57,940 nucleotides of DNA from JBFMFH01 sp040752275 (GTDB lineage Bacteria; Acidobacteriota; Vicinamibacteria; Vicinamibacterales; JAKQTR01). Where the stretch lies: assembly GCA_040752275.1 (NCBI GenBank), contig JBFMFH010000091.1, positions 1-57,940 of the forward strand. The letters run 5' to 3'. Position 1 is the stretch's first letter, and each line of letters starts with the position of its first letter. Positions 23,739-33,167 of the stretch are shown here, in pieces. The position numbers were made by a program, and so were the translations under genes. Under the pieces are notes generated by a model. It was not told the DNA's origin, searched no databases, and saw only the letters and a program-made list of their open reading frames with translations.

Positions 23739-25990
23739 CAGTGTCCCGATCGCGCACCTCGATTATACGCCTGTCGGCCCGGCCCCCGGGAGATTCGCTC
23801 CGCCAGGCGCAGCGCGCCTTCGTGTTCGGGGTCGAGCGCGAGCGCGCGCTGGAGCGCCGAGCGCGCCAGCGCCTCGTCCCGGGCCTCAAGGTACGCTTCG
23901 GCGAGGGTGGCTTGAGCGTCGGCCGTCTCCTCGCACCACGACGAGATCTTCAGCGCGTCGATGGATTCGCGGACCCGGCCCGTTCGCAGGTACACCCGCC
24001 CGAGCAGCAGATGGGCCTCGGCGTCGTAGGGCGTGAGGTAGATGACCCGGGACAGATCGCGCTCCGCATCGCGATCGCGCTCGTCCTCGTACAGCCGGCG
24101 TCCCCGCTCCAGATAGAACCGTGCCGTGTCCTCCTGACCCTGCTGGCCCGCCGACGCGATCACCGCCTCGACGACGCGCCCGCGCCCCGCTCCGACATCG
24201 GTCTTCAGCCTCGCCATCCGCCGCGGTACCACCGGCCCGCCGGAGGCGTCCAACGCGATCTCGTCGAAGTCGGACGACAGCCGCTGCGCCAGTTCCAGCT
24301 CGCGCCTGGCCTCGGCCGACTGACCGCCGGCCTGAAGCACCTGCGCCACCAGCGCGTGGGCGCCGCCATCGGCCGGCGCGACCCTCACCGCCTCGCGCAG
24401 GGCGAGGAGGGCGTCCGCCTGCCGTCCCTCCCGCCAGTAGGCGTACCCGAGGTTGTAGAGGTAGTCGGCATCCGCCGGGTCGAGGGCGGCCGCCTGCGCG
24501 AACCACTCGCTGGCCGGGGGATCGCCCGCAGCGAGGCGCGGGCGGCGCAGCGCGATGACCCCGAGGTTGTTCAGAAACTCGCCTGACGGCCTCCGGACCA
24601 GCAGTCCCCTGAGCACCGCCGCCGCCTCGTCGTAGAGGCCCAGGTGGACGAGCGAGACGGACTTCAGGAACTGCGCGTCGGCGTGCAGCGGGGACGCCGC
24701 TGCCACGGCACGCACGGCCTCACGCGCTGCGGCATGATCGCCGTTTGCGCTGAACACCTGCCACAGGGCCAGCCTCGGGGCGTCGTAGCCGGGTTGCGCC
24801 TTCAGGGCGCTCTGGAGCAGGGTCACCTGAGAAGGGAGGGTCTCGGCCAGCAGTCCCTTGACGTAGAGCTCGAAAGCCGTCGGGATCACGCCCCCTCCCG
24901 GGTCTGGCTCAGCGGCACCTCCACCCGCGAAGAGTCCCCGGGCGACCGCGCGAAACACCTCGAAGAGGTCTGTCTTCCTGCCAGACACCGTGAAGTCCGG
25001 GGCGCGCACGCCGAGATCGAGGTGCACGCGGGTGGCGCGCACCGTCAACTGGTCGCCGTCGACATCGATGCGCCCGACCACCACATCGGACGCTCCGACG
25101 AGCATGCCGATGCGAAGCACCGTCGCGCGGCTGAGTACGGCAAGGGGCGGTACCTCCAGACGATCGAATGCCATCATCCGCTCGGCGCGCGTCAGCGCCT
25201 TCATCCCTCGCGCGCGCAGCGCCTCGGTGATCAGAATCGACGCCCCCTCGCTCAGCCACGCCACCGTCGGGTCCTTCGACGACGTGTCGAATGGCATGAC
25301 GACGGGGCGCGGCCCCTCCGGGACCGGCCGCTCCGGCACTTGCGCCCGCCCCGGGGAGGCTGTCACCCCCAGCAAACCGAGCAGAAGGATCGACACCACC
25401 GCGTGGCGAGCTCCATCCCCGGGGGCGCGCGGGCGGACGCAGAGGGCGCACCCACCCTCCCCTCGGGCCACGCACAAGGCGATTTCGACCCGGGCGTCGA
25501 CATGCAGTTCCCGCAGGAACGTCTCGAGCGCCGCGGCATAGAAGCCGCACAGCCCGTCGGCCACGTGGCCGCGGACGCTGCAGAAGAGCGACTGCCCGAT
25601 GGTGAGCGTCCCCTCGCCCCGGCGCCAGCGGGTCGCGACCCGCGTCTCCTGCCAGGCGTCGGCCGCCAAGGAGCGAGTGAGGCGGCACGCCGCGCGGGCA
25701 CGCAGGTGGCCGGGCAGCATCCGCAGCCAGCCCCGGCGGGGGCCGGCGATCCGCTGCCAGGTCCACTCTGCCGCGAGTGCGCCCGCCCGCCGGACGACAG
25801 AGTCGTAAGCGGAGTCCTCCAGCCGGAGGAAGCTGAGGGCAGCCCGGATACCCGCCACCGACACCCGCGGGGTCCGCAGGCTCTCGCTGTGCAGCCACGG
25901 CGCGTAGAAGTCCGCACGCGAGGGCAGGTGCTCCGCCACCGCCTGGTGCAGACTCGCTACGAGCATCCGACCGATACCAGCCGTCTTCAT
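23738..25990 (-). CDS. V4R-like domain fused in frame to TolB/FlgO-like and TPR domains
   Basis: This is a continuous 750-codon frame. Residues 1-195 form a soluble domain ending in GLCGFYAAALETFLREL and a Cys-containing CVARGEGGCALCV, the pattern of the V4R small-molecule-binding domain. Residues 205-225 (VVSILLLGLLGVTASPGRAQ) look exactly like a signal peptide or single membrane span. Residues 230-370 resemble the FlgO/TolB N-terminal fold (VVMPFDTSSKDPTVAWLSEG, ASILITEAL). Residues 385-735 are TPR repeats (NNLGVIALRRP, YLYNLGYAYWREGRQADALLA, AHLLLGRVYLRTGRVRESID). It may be one membrane-anchored fusion, or two genes with a second start at a GTG near 25398. nfeD follows with a one-base overlap. 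Confidence 0.75.
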   Translation of the reverse strand: MKTAGIGRMLVASLHQAVAEHLPSRADFYAPWLHSESLRTPRVSVAGIRAALSFLRLEDSAYDSVVRRAGALAAEWTWQRIAGPRRGWLRMLPGHLRARAACRLTRSLAADAWQETRVATRWRRGEGTLTIGQSLFCSVRGHVADGLCGFYAAALETFLRELHVDARVEIALCVARGEGGCALCVRPRAPGDGARHAVVSILLLGLLGVTASPGRAQVPERPVPEGPRPVVMPFDTSSKDPTVAWLSEGASILITEALRARGMKALTRAERMMAFDRLEVPPLAVLSRATVLRIGMLVGASDVVVGRIDVDGDQLTVRATRVHLDLGVRAPDFTVSGRKTDLFEVFRAVARGLFAGGGAAEPDPGGGVIPTAFELYVKGLLAETLPSQVTLLQSALKAQPGYDAPRLALWQVFSANGDHAAAREAVRAVAAASPLHADAQFLKSVSLVHLGLYDEAAAVLRGLLVRRPSGEFLNNLGVIALRRPRLAAGDPPASEWFAQAAALDPADADYLYNLGYAYWREGRQADALLALREAVRVAPADGGAHALVAQVLQAGGQSAEARRELELAQRLSSDFDEIALDASGGPVVPRRMARLKTDVGAGRGRVVEAVIASAGQQGQEDTARFYLERGRRLYEDERDRDAERDLSRVIYLTPYDAEAHLLLGRVYLRTGRVRESIDALKISSWCEETADAQATLAEAYLEARDEALARSALQRALALDPEHEGALRLAERISRGPGRQAYNRGARSGH

Positions 25991-26022
25991 TTTTCTGTTA
26001 ACGTAGCATTCTGCGCCGCACG

Positions 26023-26619
26023 ATGACTACTGCCGCCATCCTCGCCGGTGGCCGGGCTCGGCGCCTGGGAGGACTCGACAAGGGCCTCCTCAACCTCGGC
26101 GGGCGGACCATCGTCGAATGGCAGTTGGAGGCGGTACGCGAGGTCGTCCAGCGTGTGGTCATCGTCTCGAACGAGACCGGGAAATACGCGGCTCTCGGGG
26201 TGCCGGTCGTCGCCGACGTGGTCGCCGGCGCGGGGAGCCTGGGCGGCATCCTGACGGCGCTGTCGGTGGCGGATGGGGAGAGCGTTCTGGTGTTGGCCTG
26301 CGACATGCCGTTTGTCAGCGCTGCGTTTCTCGACTACGTGCGGCACGCCGGACGGGATGCCGACGTGGCCTTGCCGCGCACTGACGAGGGGCGCCACCCC
26401 TTGTGCGCATGCTACGCTCAGACGTGCGCCGACCCCATCCGGCGGTGCCTCGAGGCGGGCGAGTTGCGGGTTCTCGACGTGATCACGTCGCTGCGCGTGC
26501 GGGACATCACCGGGACCGAGCTGTCACAGTTCGACCCCCACGGCCTCCTCCTGCTCAACGTGAACACCCCCGATGACTACGCGCGAGCGCTTGCGCACGA
26601 GCGCCGCTTGCGCCGCTGA
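26023..26619 (+). CDS. mobA: Molybdenum cofactor guanylyltransferase
   Basis: This is a 198-residue protein of the MobA nucleotidyltransferase fold, which joins GMP to molybdopterin. It has the N-terminal LAGGRARRLGG loop with LDKGLLNLGG, the metal-binding VLACDMPFV, and the PLCACYAQTC strand. The length is usual for MobA. The Asp and Lys positions for GTP binding are kept. It is divergent from the TPR gene, with only 32 bp between the starts. argS follows 75 nt downstream and may share its transcript. No other Mo-cofactor gene is in the window, so MobA is the best call, but a related nucleotidyltransferase is possible. Confidence 0.88.
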   Translation: MTTAAILAGGRARRLGGLDKGLLNLGGRTIVEWQLEAVREVVQRVVIVSNETGKYAALGVPVVADVVAGAGSLGGILTALSVADGESVLVLACDMPFVSAAFLDYVRHAGRDADVALPRTDEGRHPLCACYAQTCADPIRRCLEAGELRVLDVITSLRVRDITGTELSQFDPHGLLLLNVNTPDDYARALAHERRLRR

Positions 26620-26694
26620 CAGGTTCCGATCCGCTTCATCCTACTCGATTCGGTGGGAATGACCAGTCACACCACCTGATGGACCAGAGACCCC

Positions 26695-28740
26695 ATGATT
26701 CTGTCGATCCAGGAAGATATTCGCCACCGGGTTCTCGCGGCCGTCGAACGCCTGTACGGCCTTCGCGCGGCTGAGATTCCGCCCTTCGCGGTGGCCTACG
26801 CACCCACGCGAGCCATGGGCGACCTCGCCGTGCCGCTGGCCTTCGAACTCGCCCGCCGCCTGCGCAAGCCGCCCGCGCTGATCGGCCGGGAGATTGCAGG
26901 TGCCCTCGGGTCCGCCCCGGGCATCGCCCGCGTGGATTGTGCCGCGAACGGGTACCTGAACTTCCATCTCGACCGTCCGCGGTTCCTGACGGACCGCCTG
27001 TCCGGCGCTGCCGGCTCACCGTCGCCGGCCACCCCGGGCGAGAAGGTCATCGTCGAACACACGGCCATCAACCCGAACAAGGCGGCGCACATCGGTCATC
27101 TGCGCAACGCGGCACTGGGCGACACGCTCGTGCGCGCCCTCGAGTTCCTCGGCCACGCGGTCGAAACGCAGAACTACATCGACGACACCGGCGTCCAGGT
27201 TGCCGATGTCGTCGTGGGTTTCCGCAACCTCGAGCGCCGCTCGCTCGATGAGGTCCGGGCCCTGGCCGGGCAGGACCGCTTCGACTACCTCTGCTGGGAT
27301 CTGTACGCACGGGTCACCGAGTACTACGCCGCCGGCCAGGACAGGCTGGCCGCCCGGGCGGCCACACTGCATCAGATCGAACGCGGCGAGGGCGAGGCCG
27401 CCGCAATGGCGGCCGTGATTGCTGACCGGATCGTCCGCCGCCACCTGGCGACCATGGCGCGGCTGAACGTTTTCTACGACCTCCTGACCTGGGAGGGAGA
27501 CATTCTCCGGCTGCATTTCTGGGACCGGGCGTTCGAGACGCTCAAGGCACAGGGTACCGTCTATCTCCAGCAGGCCGGCCGCCTCGCCGGCTGCTGGGTC
27601 ATGCGCATCGAGCAGGACGTCGAACCGCGACTCTCAGAGGCGCCGGAGCCGGAGGGCGCCGCCTCCCTGGCGCAGGCGGACGGCGACGACGAGGATGATC
27701 AGGCCGAGAAGGTCATCGTCCGTTCGAACGGCACCGTTACCTACGTCGGGAAGGACATGGCCTACCAGTTCTGGAAGTTCGGCTTGCTGGGGCTCGACTT
27801 CCGGTACCGCCTCTTCGGGGAACGGGGCAAGAGCGGGCCCCTCTGGGCAACCTCGTCGGCCGGCGGCGATACCGGGGCGGCGGCGCCGTCGTTCGGGGGC
27901 GGCGCGACGATCTACAACGTCATCGACGTGAGGCAGTCGTACCTGCAGAAGCTGCTGAAGCAGGCCCTGGCGGCTGCCGGCCACGGGCGCGAGGCCGAGC
28001 GTTCGGTGCACTTCAGCTACGAGATGGTCGCCTTGTCGCACCAGACCGCACGCCAGCTCGGTTACGCGAGCGACCCGGATGACGCGACGAGACCGTTTGT
28101 CGAGGTGTCAGGACGGAGGGGCCTCGGCGTCAAGGCCGACGATCTGATGGATGCCTTGGTCGCCAAGGCCCGCCTGGAGGTCGCCAAGCGGAATCCCGAC
28201 TTCACCGAGGCGGACCGGGATCGAACCGCCGCCATGATCGCGGCGGCCGCCGTCCGCTACTTCATGGTGCGGTTCTCCCGCGGGAAGGTGATTGCCTTCG
28301 ATATCGACGAGGCCCTGAGTTTCGAGGGTGAAAGCGGCCCGTACTTGCAGTATGCTGTCGTCCGAGCGAACAACATCTTCCAGAAGCTCCGCGAGCGGGA
28401 AGGGTTCGATGAAGCCGCCTTGCTCGGGAAGCTGGAAGGGGCCCAACCCGACGAACTCACAGGGAGCGTCGACGAACACGGGCTCTGGGCGCTGGTGTTG
28501 GAGGCGTCGCGACTCGACGAGATTGCCCAGCAGGCAGTCCGCTCACTCGAGTTCGCCGTGCTCGCGAAGTGGGCCTTTGGATTGGCCCAGATGTTCAACG
28601 GCTACTACCACAAGTATCCGGTCATGCAGGAAGAACGCGCCGACGTGAAGTGGTGGCGCGCGGCCGGGGTAGCCTACTTCCGGGCGCAGCTGACACGCGC
28701 GCTCGGGCTCATGGGAATCGAGATTCCGCCCCGCATGTAG
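26695..28740 (+). CDS. argS: Arginyl-tRNA synthetase
   Basis: This is a 681-residue class I synthetase. The N-terminal Add-1 domain (GDLAVPLAFELARRLRKPP, and NGYLNFHLD) recognises the tRNA D-loop. The catalytic core has HIGHLRNAALGD (HIGH at about residue 134). A GRRGLGVKADDLMDAL segment replaces the classic KMSKS, as in many ArgRS. The C-terminal anticodon-binding helices include VRANNIFQKL and PVMQEER. It is longer than E. coli ArgRS (577), with extra acidic insertions around residues 305-345 (EPEGAASLAQADGDDEDDQ). The ATG at 26695 has a weak ribosome site. Confidence 0.95.
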   Translation: MILSIQEDIRHRVLAAVERLYGLRAAEIPPFAVAYAPTRAMGDLAVPLAFELARRLRKPPALIGREIAGALGSAPGIARVDCAANGYLNFHLDRPRFLTDRLSGAAGSPSPATPGEKVIVEHTAINPNKAAHIGHLRNAALGDTLVRALEFLGHAVETQNYIDDTGVQVADVVVGFRNLERRSLDEVRALAGQDRFDYLCWDLYARVTEYYAAGQDRLAARAATLHQIERGEGEAAAMAAVIADRIVRRHLATMARLNVFYDLLTWEGDILRLHFWDRAFETLKAQGTVYLQQAGRLAGCWVMRIEQDVEPRLSEAPEPEGAASLAQADGDDEDDQAEKVIVRSNGTVTYVGKDMAYQFWKFGLLGLDFRYRLFGERGKSGPLWATSSAGGDTGAAAPSFGGGATIYNVIDVRQSYLQKLLKQALAAAGHGREAERSVHFSYEMVALSHQTARQLGYASDPDDATRPFVEVSGRRGLGVKADDLMDALVAKARLEVAKRNPDFTEADRDRTAAMIAAAAVRYFMVRFSRGKVIAFDIDEALSFEGESGPYLQYAVVRANNIFQKLREREGFDEAALLGKLEGAQPDELTGSVDEHGLWALVLEASRLDEIAQQAVRSLEFAVLAKWAFGLAQMFNGYYHKYPVMQEERADVKWWRAAGVAYFRAQLTRALGLMGIEIPPRM

Positions 28741-28773
28741 GCGGGCAGTGCTCGGCCCCTCCAGAGGCTCCTG

Positions 28774-29469
28774 ATGCATCCGACTATCGCCGTGACGACG
28801 TGTCGCTCGCTGCCCGACTATATCGAGTCCGTGCGGCGGGCCGGCGGCGAACCTCGTTGTCTGAACCCGGCAATCGACGTGCCCTCCGACGTCATCGGCT
28901 GGTGTGCGGGCGTCATCTTTACCGGGGGCGACGACGTCTCGCCGGAGCGGTACGGCGAAGAGCCGCATCCGAGCATCAAGTGCGTGGACCCGACTCGCGA
29001 CGCCTTCGAGATCGAGCTGGCGAGGCTGGCCATGCAGGCGGACGTGCCGATCCTGGGGATCTGCCGCGGGCTGCAAGTGCTCAACGTCGCCGGCGGGGGC
29101 TCGCTCATCCAGGACATCCCGTCGCAGGTCACCGGTGCCGCCGAGCACACGGTGCCGACTCCGTTGTTCGGGGTCGCCCACGAGGTCTGGGTCACTCGCG
29201 GCACCCGCCTGGCCGCTCTCATGGAATCGGTCATGGAACGGGGCGACACCCTCGAGGTCAACAGCCGCCACCACCAGAGCGTCGCCAGACTGGCGGACGG
29301 CTTCGAGGTGTCGGCCACCTCACCGGACGGCGTCGTCGAGGCCATCGAGCGCCGGGAGTCGCGCTTCTGCGTCGCCGTGCAGTGGCACCCCGAGAACTTC
29401 TGGCGAACCGGGGAGTTCCGTCCCCTCTTCGAAGGCTTCGTCGAGGCCTGTCGGTTGACGCGCGCGTAG
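28774..29469 (+). CDS. Class I glutamine amidotransferase, PuuD/peptidase C26 type
   Basis: This 231-residue enzyme of the gamma-glutamyl hydrolase family is likely to cleave a gamma-glutamyl amide such as gamma-glutamyl-GABA. The nucleophile Cys is in LGICRGLQVLN, the His-Glu pair in VAVQWHPENFW, and the N-terminal FTGGDDVSPERYGEEP loop is characteristic of this subfamily. An AGAGG ribosome site precedes the ATG. It lies 33 nt after argS on the same strand. The exact substrate is not known. Confidence 0.88.
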   Translation: MHPTIAVTTCRSLPDYIESVRRAGGEPRCLNPAIDVPSDVIGWCAGVIFTGGDDVSPERYGEEPHPSIKCVDPTRDAFEIELARLAMQADVPILGICRGLQVLNVAGGGSLIQDIPSQVTGAAEHTVPTPLFGVAHEVWVTRGTRLAALMESVMERGDTLEVNSRHHQSVARLADGFEVSATSPDGVVEAIERRESRFCVAVQWHPENFWRTGEFRPLFEGFVEACRLTRA

Positions 29470-29507
29470 GCCGGGTCGGCGCACCGCGCGCGGCGGCGCC
29501 GATGGCG

Positions 29508-30779
29508 TCAGGCGCGGTCCAGCACGGCCAGCACCTCGACATGCGAGGTATTGGGGAATAGGTCGATTCCCTCGACCGAGGCGAGCCGGTAGCCGGCGTC
29601 GACGAACCGGCGCACGTCGCGGGCAAACGTCGCCACGTCGCACGACACGAAGACGACACGCCGCGCACCCAGTCGGATCGCCCCGTCGGCGGCTTGGCGG
29701 CTCATGCCCGACCGGGGCGGGTCGAGGATGAGTGTCGACGACGGCACGGGTCGTACGGCTTCCACGAACCGCTCCACCGACTCCGCGTGAATCTCGATTG
29801 CGCCGCCCATCTGTGCGGCGTTCGCGCGAAGGTCAGCCGTCGCGACGGCGTCGCCTTCGACCGCCGTCACACGATGCCGCCCGTCGGCCGCGAGCGAGAC
29901 CGCGAAGAGCCCGCCGCCCGCGAACAGATCCACGACCGGACCGTCGGGACACGCAGCGACCACGCGGGCCGCCAGTGACGGGAGCAGGTACCGGTTGGCC
30001 TGAAAGAACGCGCGCACGTGCCGTCGGAGCCTGACCGCACTCTCCCCGATCCGCAGAACGTCCTCGACCCAGGGCTCGCCGTGCGCCACCTCTACACCTG
30101 CATGCCCGGCCACCGACCAACTGAGGCCGCTCACCCCCGGGACCGTCCGGAGCGCCGACACCGCGTCGATCGGGGCTCGCGCTTCGACCTGGACGTGCAC
30201 AGCCCGCCTGTCGGCCGGGATGTTCTCGGAAACGTCGATGTCGGTATGGCTCGCCAGTCCCTGTTCCAGCAGCACGGCGCCAAGCGCCCGGATGGCCTCG
30301 ATGGTCGACGTCAGCAGTTGACCCGATGGACCGGGATCACAGACCGTGTGCGTGCCCTGAACGAAGAACCCGGGTGGCCCGTTCCTGGTGTGCACCCGGC
30401 ATCGCATCCGATAGCCCAGTTCGGGGGAACCAGCCAGCGGGATCGGTTCGCTCCACGGATGGCGGCCGACACGCATCAGCGCATCCCTGATCAGGTCGGC
30501 CTTGAGCGCCAACTGGGTGGCGTAGGCCACATGTGCGTAGTCCGCGCCGCCGCATCGACAGTCCCAGTCGATGCGCCGCCGGGCCGCATGGGGTTCGAGC
30601 ACCTCGACCATCGATGCCCAGGCTGTCGAGCGGTCGACGCGTTCGATGCGGGCGCGCAGGGTCTCGCCGGGAATCGCGCCGGCCACCAGCACGATTCGGC
30701 CGTCGTGGCGGGCCAGCATCCGCCCGCCGGCCACGGGCTTCTCTGGCCTGAGCGTGACGACGCTCCCAACCGTCAGCAC
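29508..30779 (-). CDS. RNA (uracil-5-)-methyltransferase, RumA/RlmD-TrmA family
   Basis: This 423-residue SAM-dependent enzyme methylates C5 of uracil in 23S rRNA or tRNA. An N-terminal TRAM-like OB fold (residues 1-60) is followed by Cys residues in DWDCRCGGADYAHV that may bind an FeS cluster. The methyltransferase domain has VVDLFAGGGLFAVSLA, DPPRSGMS, and the catalytic Cys in FVSCDVATFARD with a late Glu in HVEVLAVLDRA. The start is a GTG at 30779 behind GGAG. It may be RlmD-like or RlmC-like; sequence alone does not decide. It ends convergent with the amidotransferase gene. Confidence 0.9.
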   Translation of the reverse strand: MLTVGSVVTLRPEKPVAGGRMLARHDGRIVLVAGAIPGETLRARIERVDRSTAWASMVEVLEPHAARRRIDWDCRCGGADYAHVAYATQLALKADLIRDALMRVGRHPWSEPIPLAGSPELGYRMRCRVHTRNGPPGFFVQGTHTVCDPGPSGQLLTSTIEAIRALGAVLLEQGLASHTDIDVSENIPADRRAVHVQVEARAPIDAVSALRTVPGVSGLSWSVAGHAGVEVAHGEPWVEDVLRIGESAVRLRRHVRAFFQANRYLLPSLAARVVAACPDGPVVDLFAGGGLFAVSLAADGRHRVTAVEGDAVATADLRANAAQMGGAIEIHAESVERFVEAVRPVPSSTLILDPPRSGMSRQAADGAIRLGARRVVFVSCDVATFARDVRRFVDAGYRLASVEGIDLFPNTSHVEVLAVLDRA

Positions 30780-30794
30780 CGCAGCTCCTCGCGC

Positions 30795-31499
30795 CTACTC
30801 GAACACGATCGCCGGCAGTCCCAGCCGCTCGCGCAGCACGACATCCCGGCCTCGCCGCACGGCATCGTCCCAGGCCTCCACGCGCAGGCGCTCCCTGAAG
30901 GGCGCCAGCTCGCGGATGGCCTCTTCGGTGGCCTGGGCCACCAGGCCCGCGGCGGCGGTGTGAACGGCCGAGTCCAAGAGGCGCCGATCGACCTCGACGA
31001 GGGCAGCCACAACCGCCTCTCGCGCCTCGCCTCGGGCCTTGCGGGCCGACCCCCGCAGTGCATCGAGCTCGCGGACGGCCGCCTCCAGGCTTCGCGCCCA
31101 TTCGGAGCCCGACGTCCCGCCTCTGAGGACGGTCAGGCGTGCCACCACGCGCTCGATGTGGCCGGCAAGGGATCGGCGTCGTTTCGCGGGCGGTGCCTGG
31201 GCTGCCTCCTCGTCGTCACCAGCCCGAGCGCGGACGCCGACGGCCCGGCGCCACGCATCGAAGGCGTCGCGCACGTCGGCCTCGCAGAACTCGATGCGCG
31301 CCGGACGCCGGTGCCCTCCGCGCGCTTCCTGCCTCTCGATGTAGCGATCGATCCCCTGCATCGCCACTTTGAGGGGAATGCCGGCTCGCCCCCACTCGCA
31401 CACCTTCTCGAATGCGGGACCGACGATTCGCACGAGGTGGCCGCCGTTGCGGCGGCACAGGTGGGCCTCAAGCTCGCGGCAGTAGTCGTCGAGGTTCAT
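30795..31499 (-). CDS. Hypothetical protein (Arg/Ala-rich, helical)
   Basis: This is a 234-residue cytosolic protein. I do not recognise the family. It begins MNLDDYCRELEAHLCRRNGG, has a well-ordered helical first half (GIPLKVAMQGIDRYIERQEARG), a charged linker near residue 110 (PPAKRRRSLAGH) and a helix-rich second half. The ATG overlaps the coaX stop by 4 bp, and the RNA methyltransferase follows after 15 nt, so it is firmly embedded in the operon. No membrane segment and no catalytic motif are visible. The conserved position between coaX and rumA-type genes would be the best clue to its job. Confidence 0.75.
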   Translation of the reverse strand: MNLDDYCRELEAHLCRRNGGHLVRIVGPAFEKVCEWGRAGIPLKVAMQGIDRYIERQEARGGHRRPARIEFCEADVRDAFDAWRRAVGVRARAGDDEEAAQAPPAKRRRSLAGHIERVVARLTVLRGGTSGSEWARSLEAAVRELDALRGSARKARGEAREAVVAALVEVDRRLLDSAVHTAAAGLVAQATEEAIRELAPFRERLRVEAWDDAVRRGRDVVLRERLGLPAIVFE

Positions 31500-32278
31500 G
31501 CGCCGCGGTTCCGTTCCCACACCATCCGCAGGCCGTGCATCGTTAGGTCCCGATCGACCGCCTCGACCACGTCCGTCTCCGGCGAGATGACCTCGGCCAG
31601 GCCGCCCGTGGCCACGCAGTATGCGCGCCCGCCCAGCTCGCGCCGGACCCGATGCACGAGCCCCTCGACCATCCCGACGTATCCGAAAAACAGGCCGGCC
31701 TGCATGGACGTCACGGTCGTCCGACCGATGACGGTGGCCGGCTTCCGCACGTCGATGCGCGGCAGGCGTGCGGCGCGCTGGAAGAGCGCGTCTGCCGAAA
31801 TCTGGATGCCGGGGCAGATTACGCCGCCCAGGTACTCCCCGCGTTCGGTGATGGCATCGAAGGTCGTGGCCGTTCCGAAGTCGACCACGATCAGCGGGAG
31901 TCCGCGGGATCGCCCGTAGAGTTCGTAGGCCGCCACGCCGTTCACGATGCGATCGGCCCCGACCTCCGCCGGGTTCTCGTAGAGGATGGTCATCCCCGTC
32001 TCGACGCCCGGCTCGAGGTTCAGCGGCTTAGTCCCCAGGTAGCGCTCGCACATCGCGATCATCGGTCCGGTGAGCGGCGGCACGACCGACGCCATCACCA
32101 CCCCGTCGATGGTCGTCGGGGCGATACCGGAACGCTCGAGCAGCTCCGCCACCATGAGGCCGAGCTCGTCGGCCGTCCGGTCCCTTGCGGTGGTCAAGCG
32201 CCAACTGCGGCCCAGCACGACTCCATCGAATACGCCGAGCACGATGTTGGTGTTGCCGACGTCGATTGCCAGGAGCAT
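31496..32278 (-). CDS. coaX: Type III pantothenate kinase
   Basis: This 260-residue ASKHA-fold enzyme makes 4'-phosphopantothenate, the first step of CoA synthesis. It has the phosphate loop DVGNTNIVLGVFDG, GVETGMTILYENPAEVGADRIVN with the catalytic Asp, VVDFGTATTFDAI, and GGVICPGIQISADAL. The length and motif order are those of CoaX. An AGAGGGG ribosome site precedes the ATG. birA lies just upstream and an unknown gene follows with a 4-bp overlap; the birA-coaX pair is common in bacteria. Confidence 0.95.
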   Translation of the reverse strand: MLLAIDVGNTNIVLGVFDGVVLGRSWRLTTARDRTADELGLMVAELLERSGIAPTTIDGVVMASVVPPLTGPMIAMCERYLGTKPLNLEPGVETGMTILYENPAEVGADRIVNGVAAYELYGRSRGLPLIVVDFGTATTFDAITERGEYLGGVICPGIQISADALFQRAARLPRIDVRKPATVIGRTTVTSMQAGLFFGYVGMVEGLVHRVRRELGGRAYCVATGGLAEVISPETDVVEAVDRDLTMHGLRMVWERNRGA

Positions 32279-32289
32279 GGACCCCTCTT

Positions 32290-32324
32290 GCTGTCAGCTT
32301 CCAGTTCCGGGTTCGGAGTGATCA
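32290..32324 (+). repeat. Degenerate 7-bp periodic array between coaX and birA
   Basis: Five heptamers can be laid end to end: GCTGTCA, GCTTCCA, GTTCCGG, GTTCGGA, GTGATCA. The last includes the birA stop codon. It is weak, but in the same position class as the clear arrays. Confidence 0.4.
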
Positions 32325-33167
32325 CTCCCACCGAATCTCCCCTGCCAGCACCCGTTCGACGCTGCCGCCGACGTCCACCAGCAGGGCCCCGTCATCGTCG
32401 AGACCAACCGTCCATCCCCGGCGAAGCCCGTGGGGACCGCGCCACGCGACGCGCGCTCCCGCGGCCGACGGCGAGAGGTCGCGCCAGCGCTGCAGCATGG
32501 GCGCAATCTCCCCACTGCCGAGCGCCACGCGGATCCTGGCCAGCTTCATGAGGCAGCGCACCAACAGGGTGTGGCGGTCGACCGGACGGCCGAGTTCAGT
32601 CTCGAGCGATGACGCCCGGGCAGCCACTTGCGGGGGATACGTCACCGACCGTACGTTGATGCCGAAGCCGAGGATGACATGTTCCAGCGCACGTCCCTGC
32701 GCGGATCCTTCGGCCAGGATGCCGGCAAGCTTGCGGCCGTCGTGGACCAAGTCGTTCGGCCACTTGATGACCACCGGCAGCCCGGTTGTCTCTCGCACCG
32801 CCTCTGCGAGCGCCACGCCCGAGACCAGTGTCAACACGGCGGGCAACGTGGGCAGCCGGGCGGCGGCGGCCAGGCCGCGGTGCGGCCTGAAAATGACCGA
32901 CACATACAGCCCTGCGCCCGGCGGCGAGAACCATGCCCGCCCGAGTCGGCCGCGACCGGCGGACTGCTGATCGGCAACGACGACAGTCCCCTCCGGCGCC
33001 CCCGCCTCTGCCAGCCGGGCCGCCTCGTCGTTCGTGGACCCGACGGTCGGGACATAGAAGAGCTGGGCGGCGAACCCGCCCAGGGCTGGGCGGGCTCGCT
33101 CGATGGCCGTGGCCAGGTCGCCCGGGAGGGCCGCCGGCTCTGGACGCTCACGCGCGATCAAGCTCAA
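32322..33167 (-). CDS. birA: Biotin-[acetyl-CoA-carboxylase] ligase
   Basis: This is a 281-residue biotin protein ligase without the DNA-binding domain of E. coli BirA, so it is enzymatic only. It has VGSTNDEA, the biotinyl-AMP loop QQSAGRGRLGRAW, KWPNDLVHDGRKLAGIL and the C-terminal SH3-like domain. It activates biotin carboxylases, including the propionyl-CoA carboxylase expected to feed the mutase route. The start is a TTG at 33167, overlapping nadC by about 20 nt. Other TTG codons further in are possible, and no ATG is available. Confidence 0.92.
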   Translation of the reverse strand: MSLIARERPEPAALPGDLATAIERARPALGGFAAQLFYVPTVGSTNDEAARLAEAGAPEGTVVVADQQSAGRGRLGRAWFSPPGAGLYVSVIFRPHRGLAAAARLPTLPAVLTLVSGVALAEAVRETTGLPVVIKWPNDLVHDGRKLAGILAEGSAQGRALEHVILGFGINVRSVTYPPQVAARASSLETELGRPVDRHTLLVRCLMKLARIRVALGSGEIAPMLQRWRDLSPSAAGARVAWRGPHGLRRGWTVGLDDDGALLVDVGGSVERVLAGEIRWE

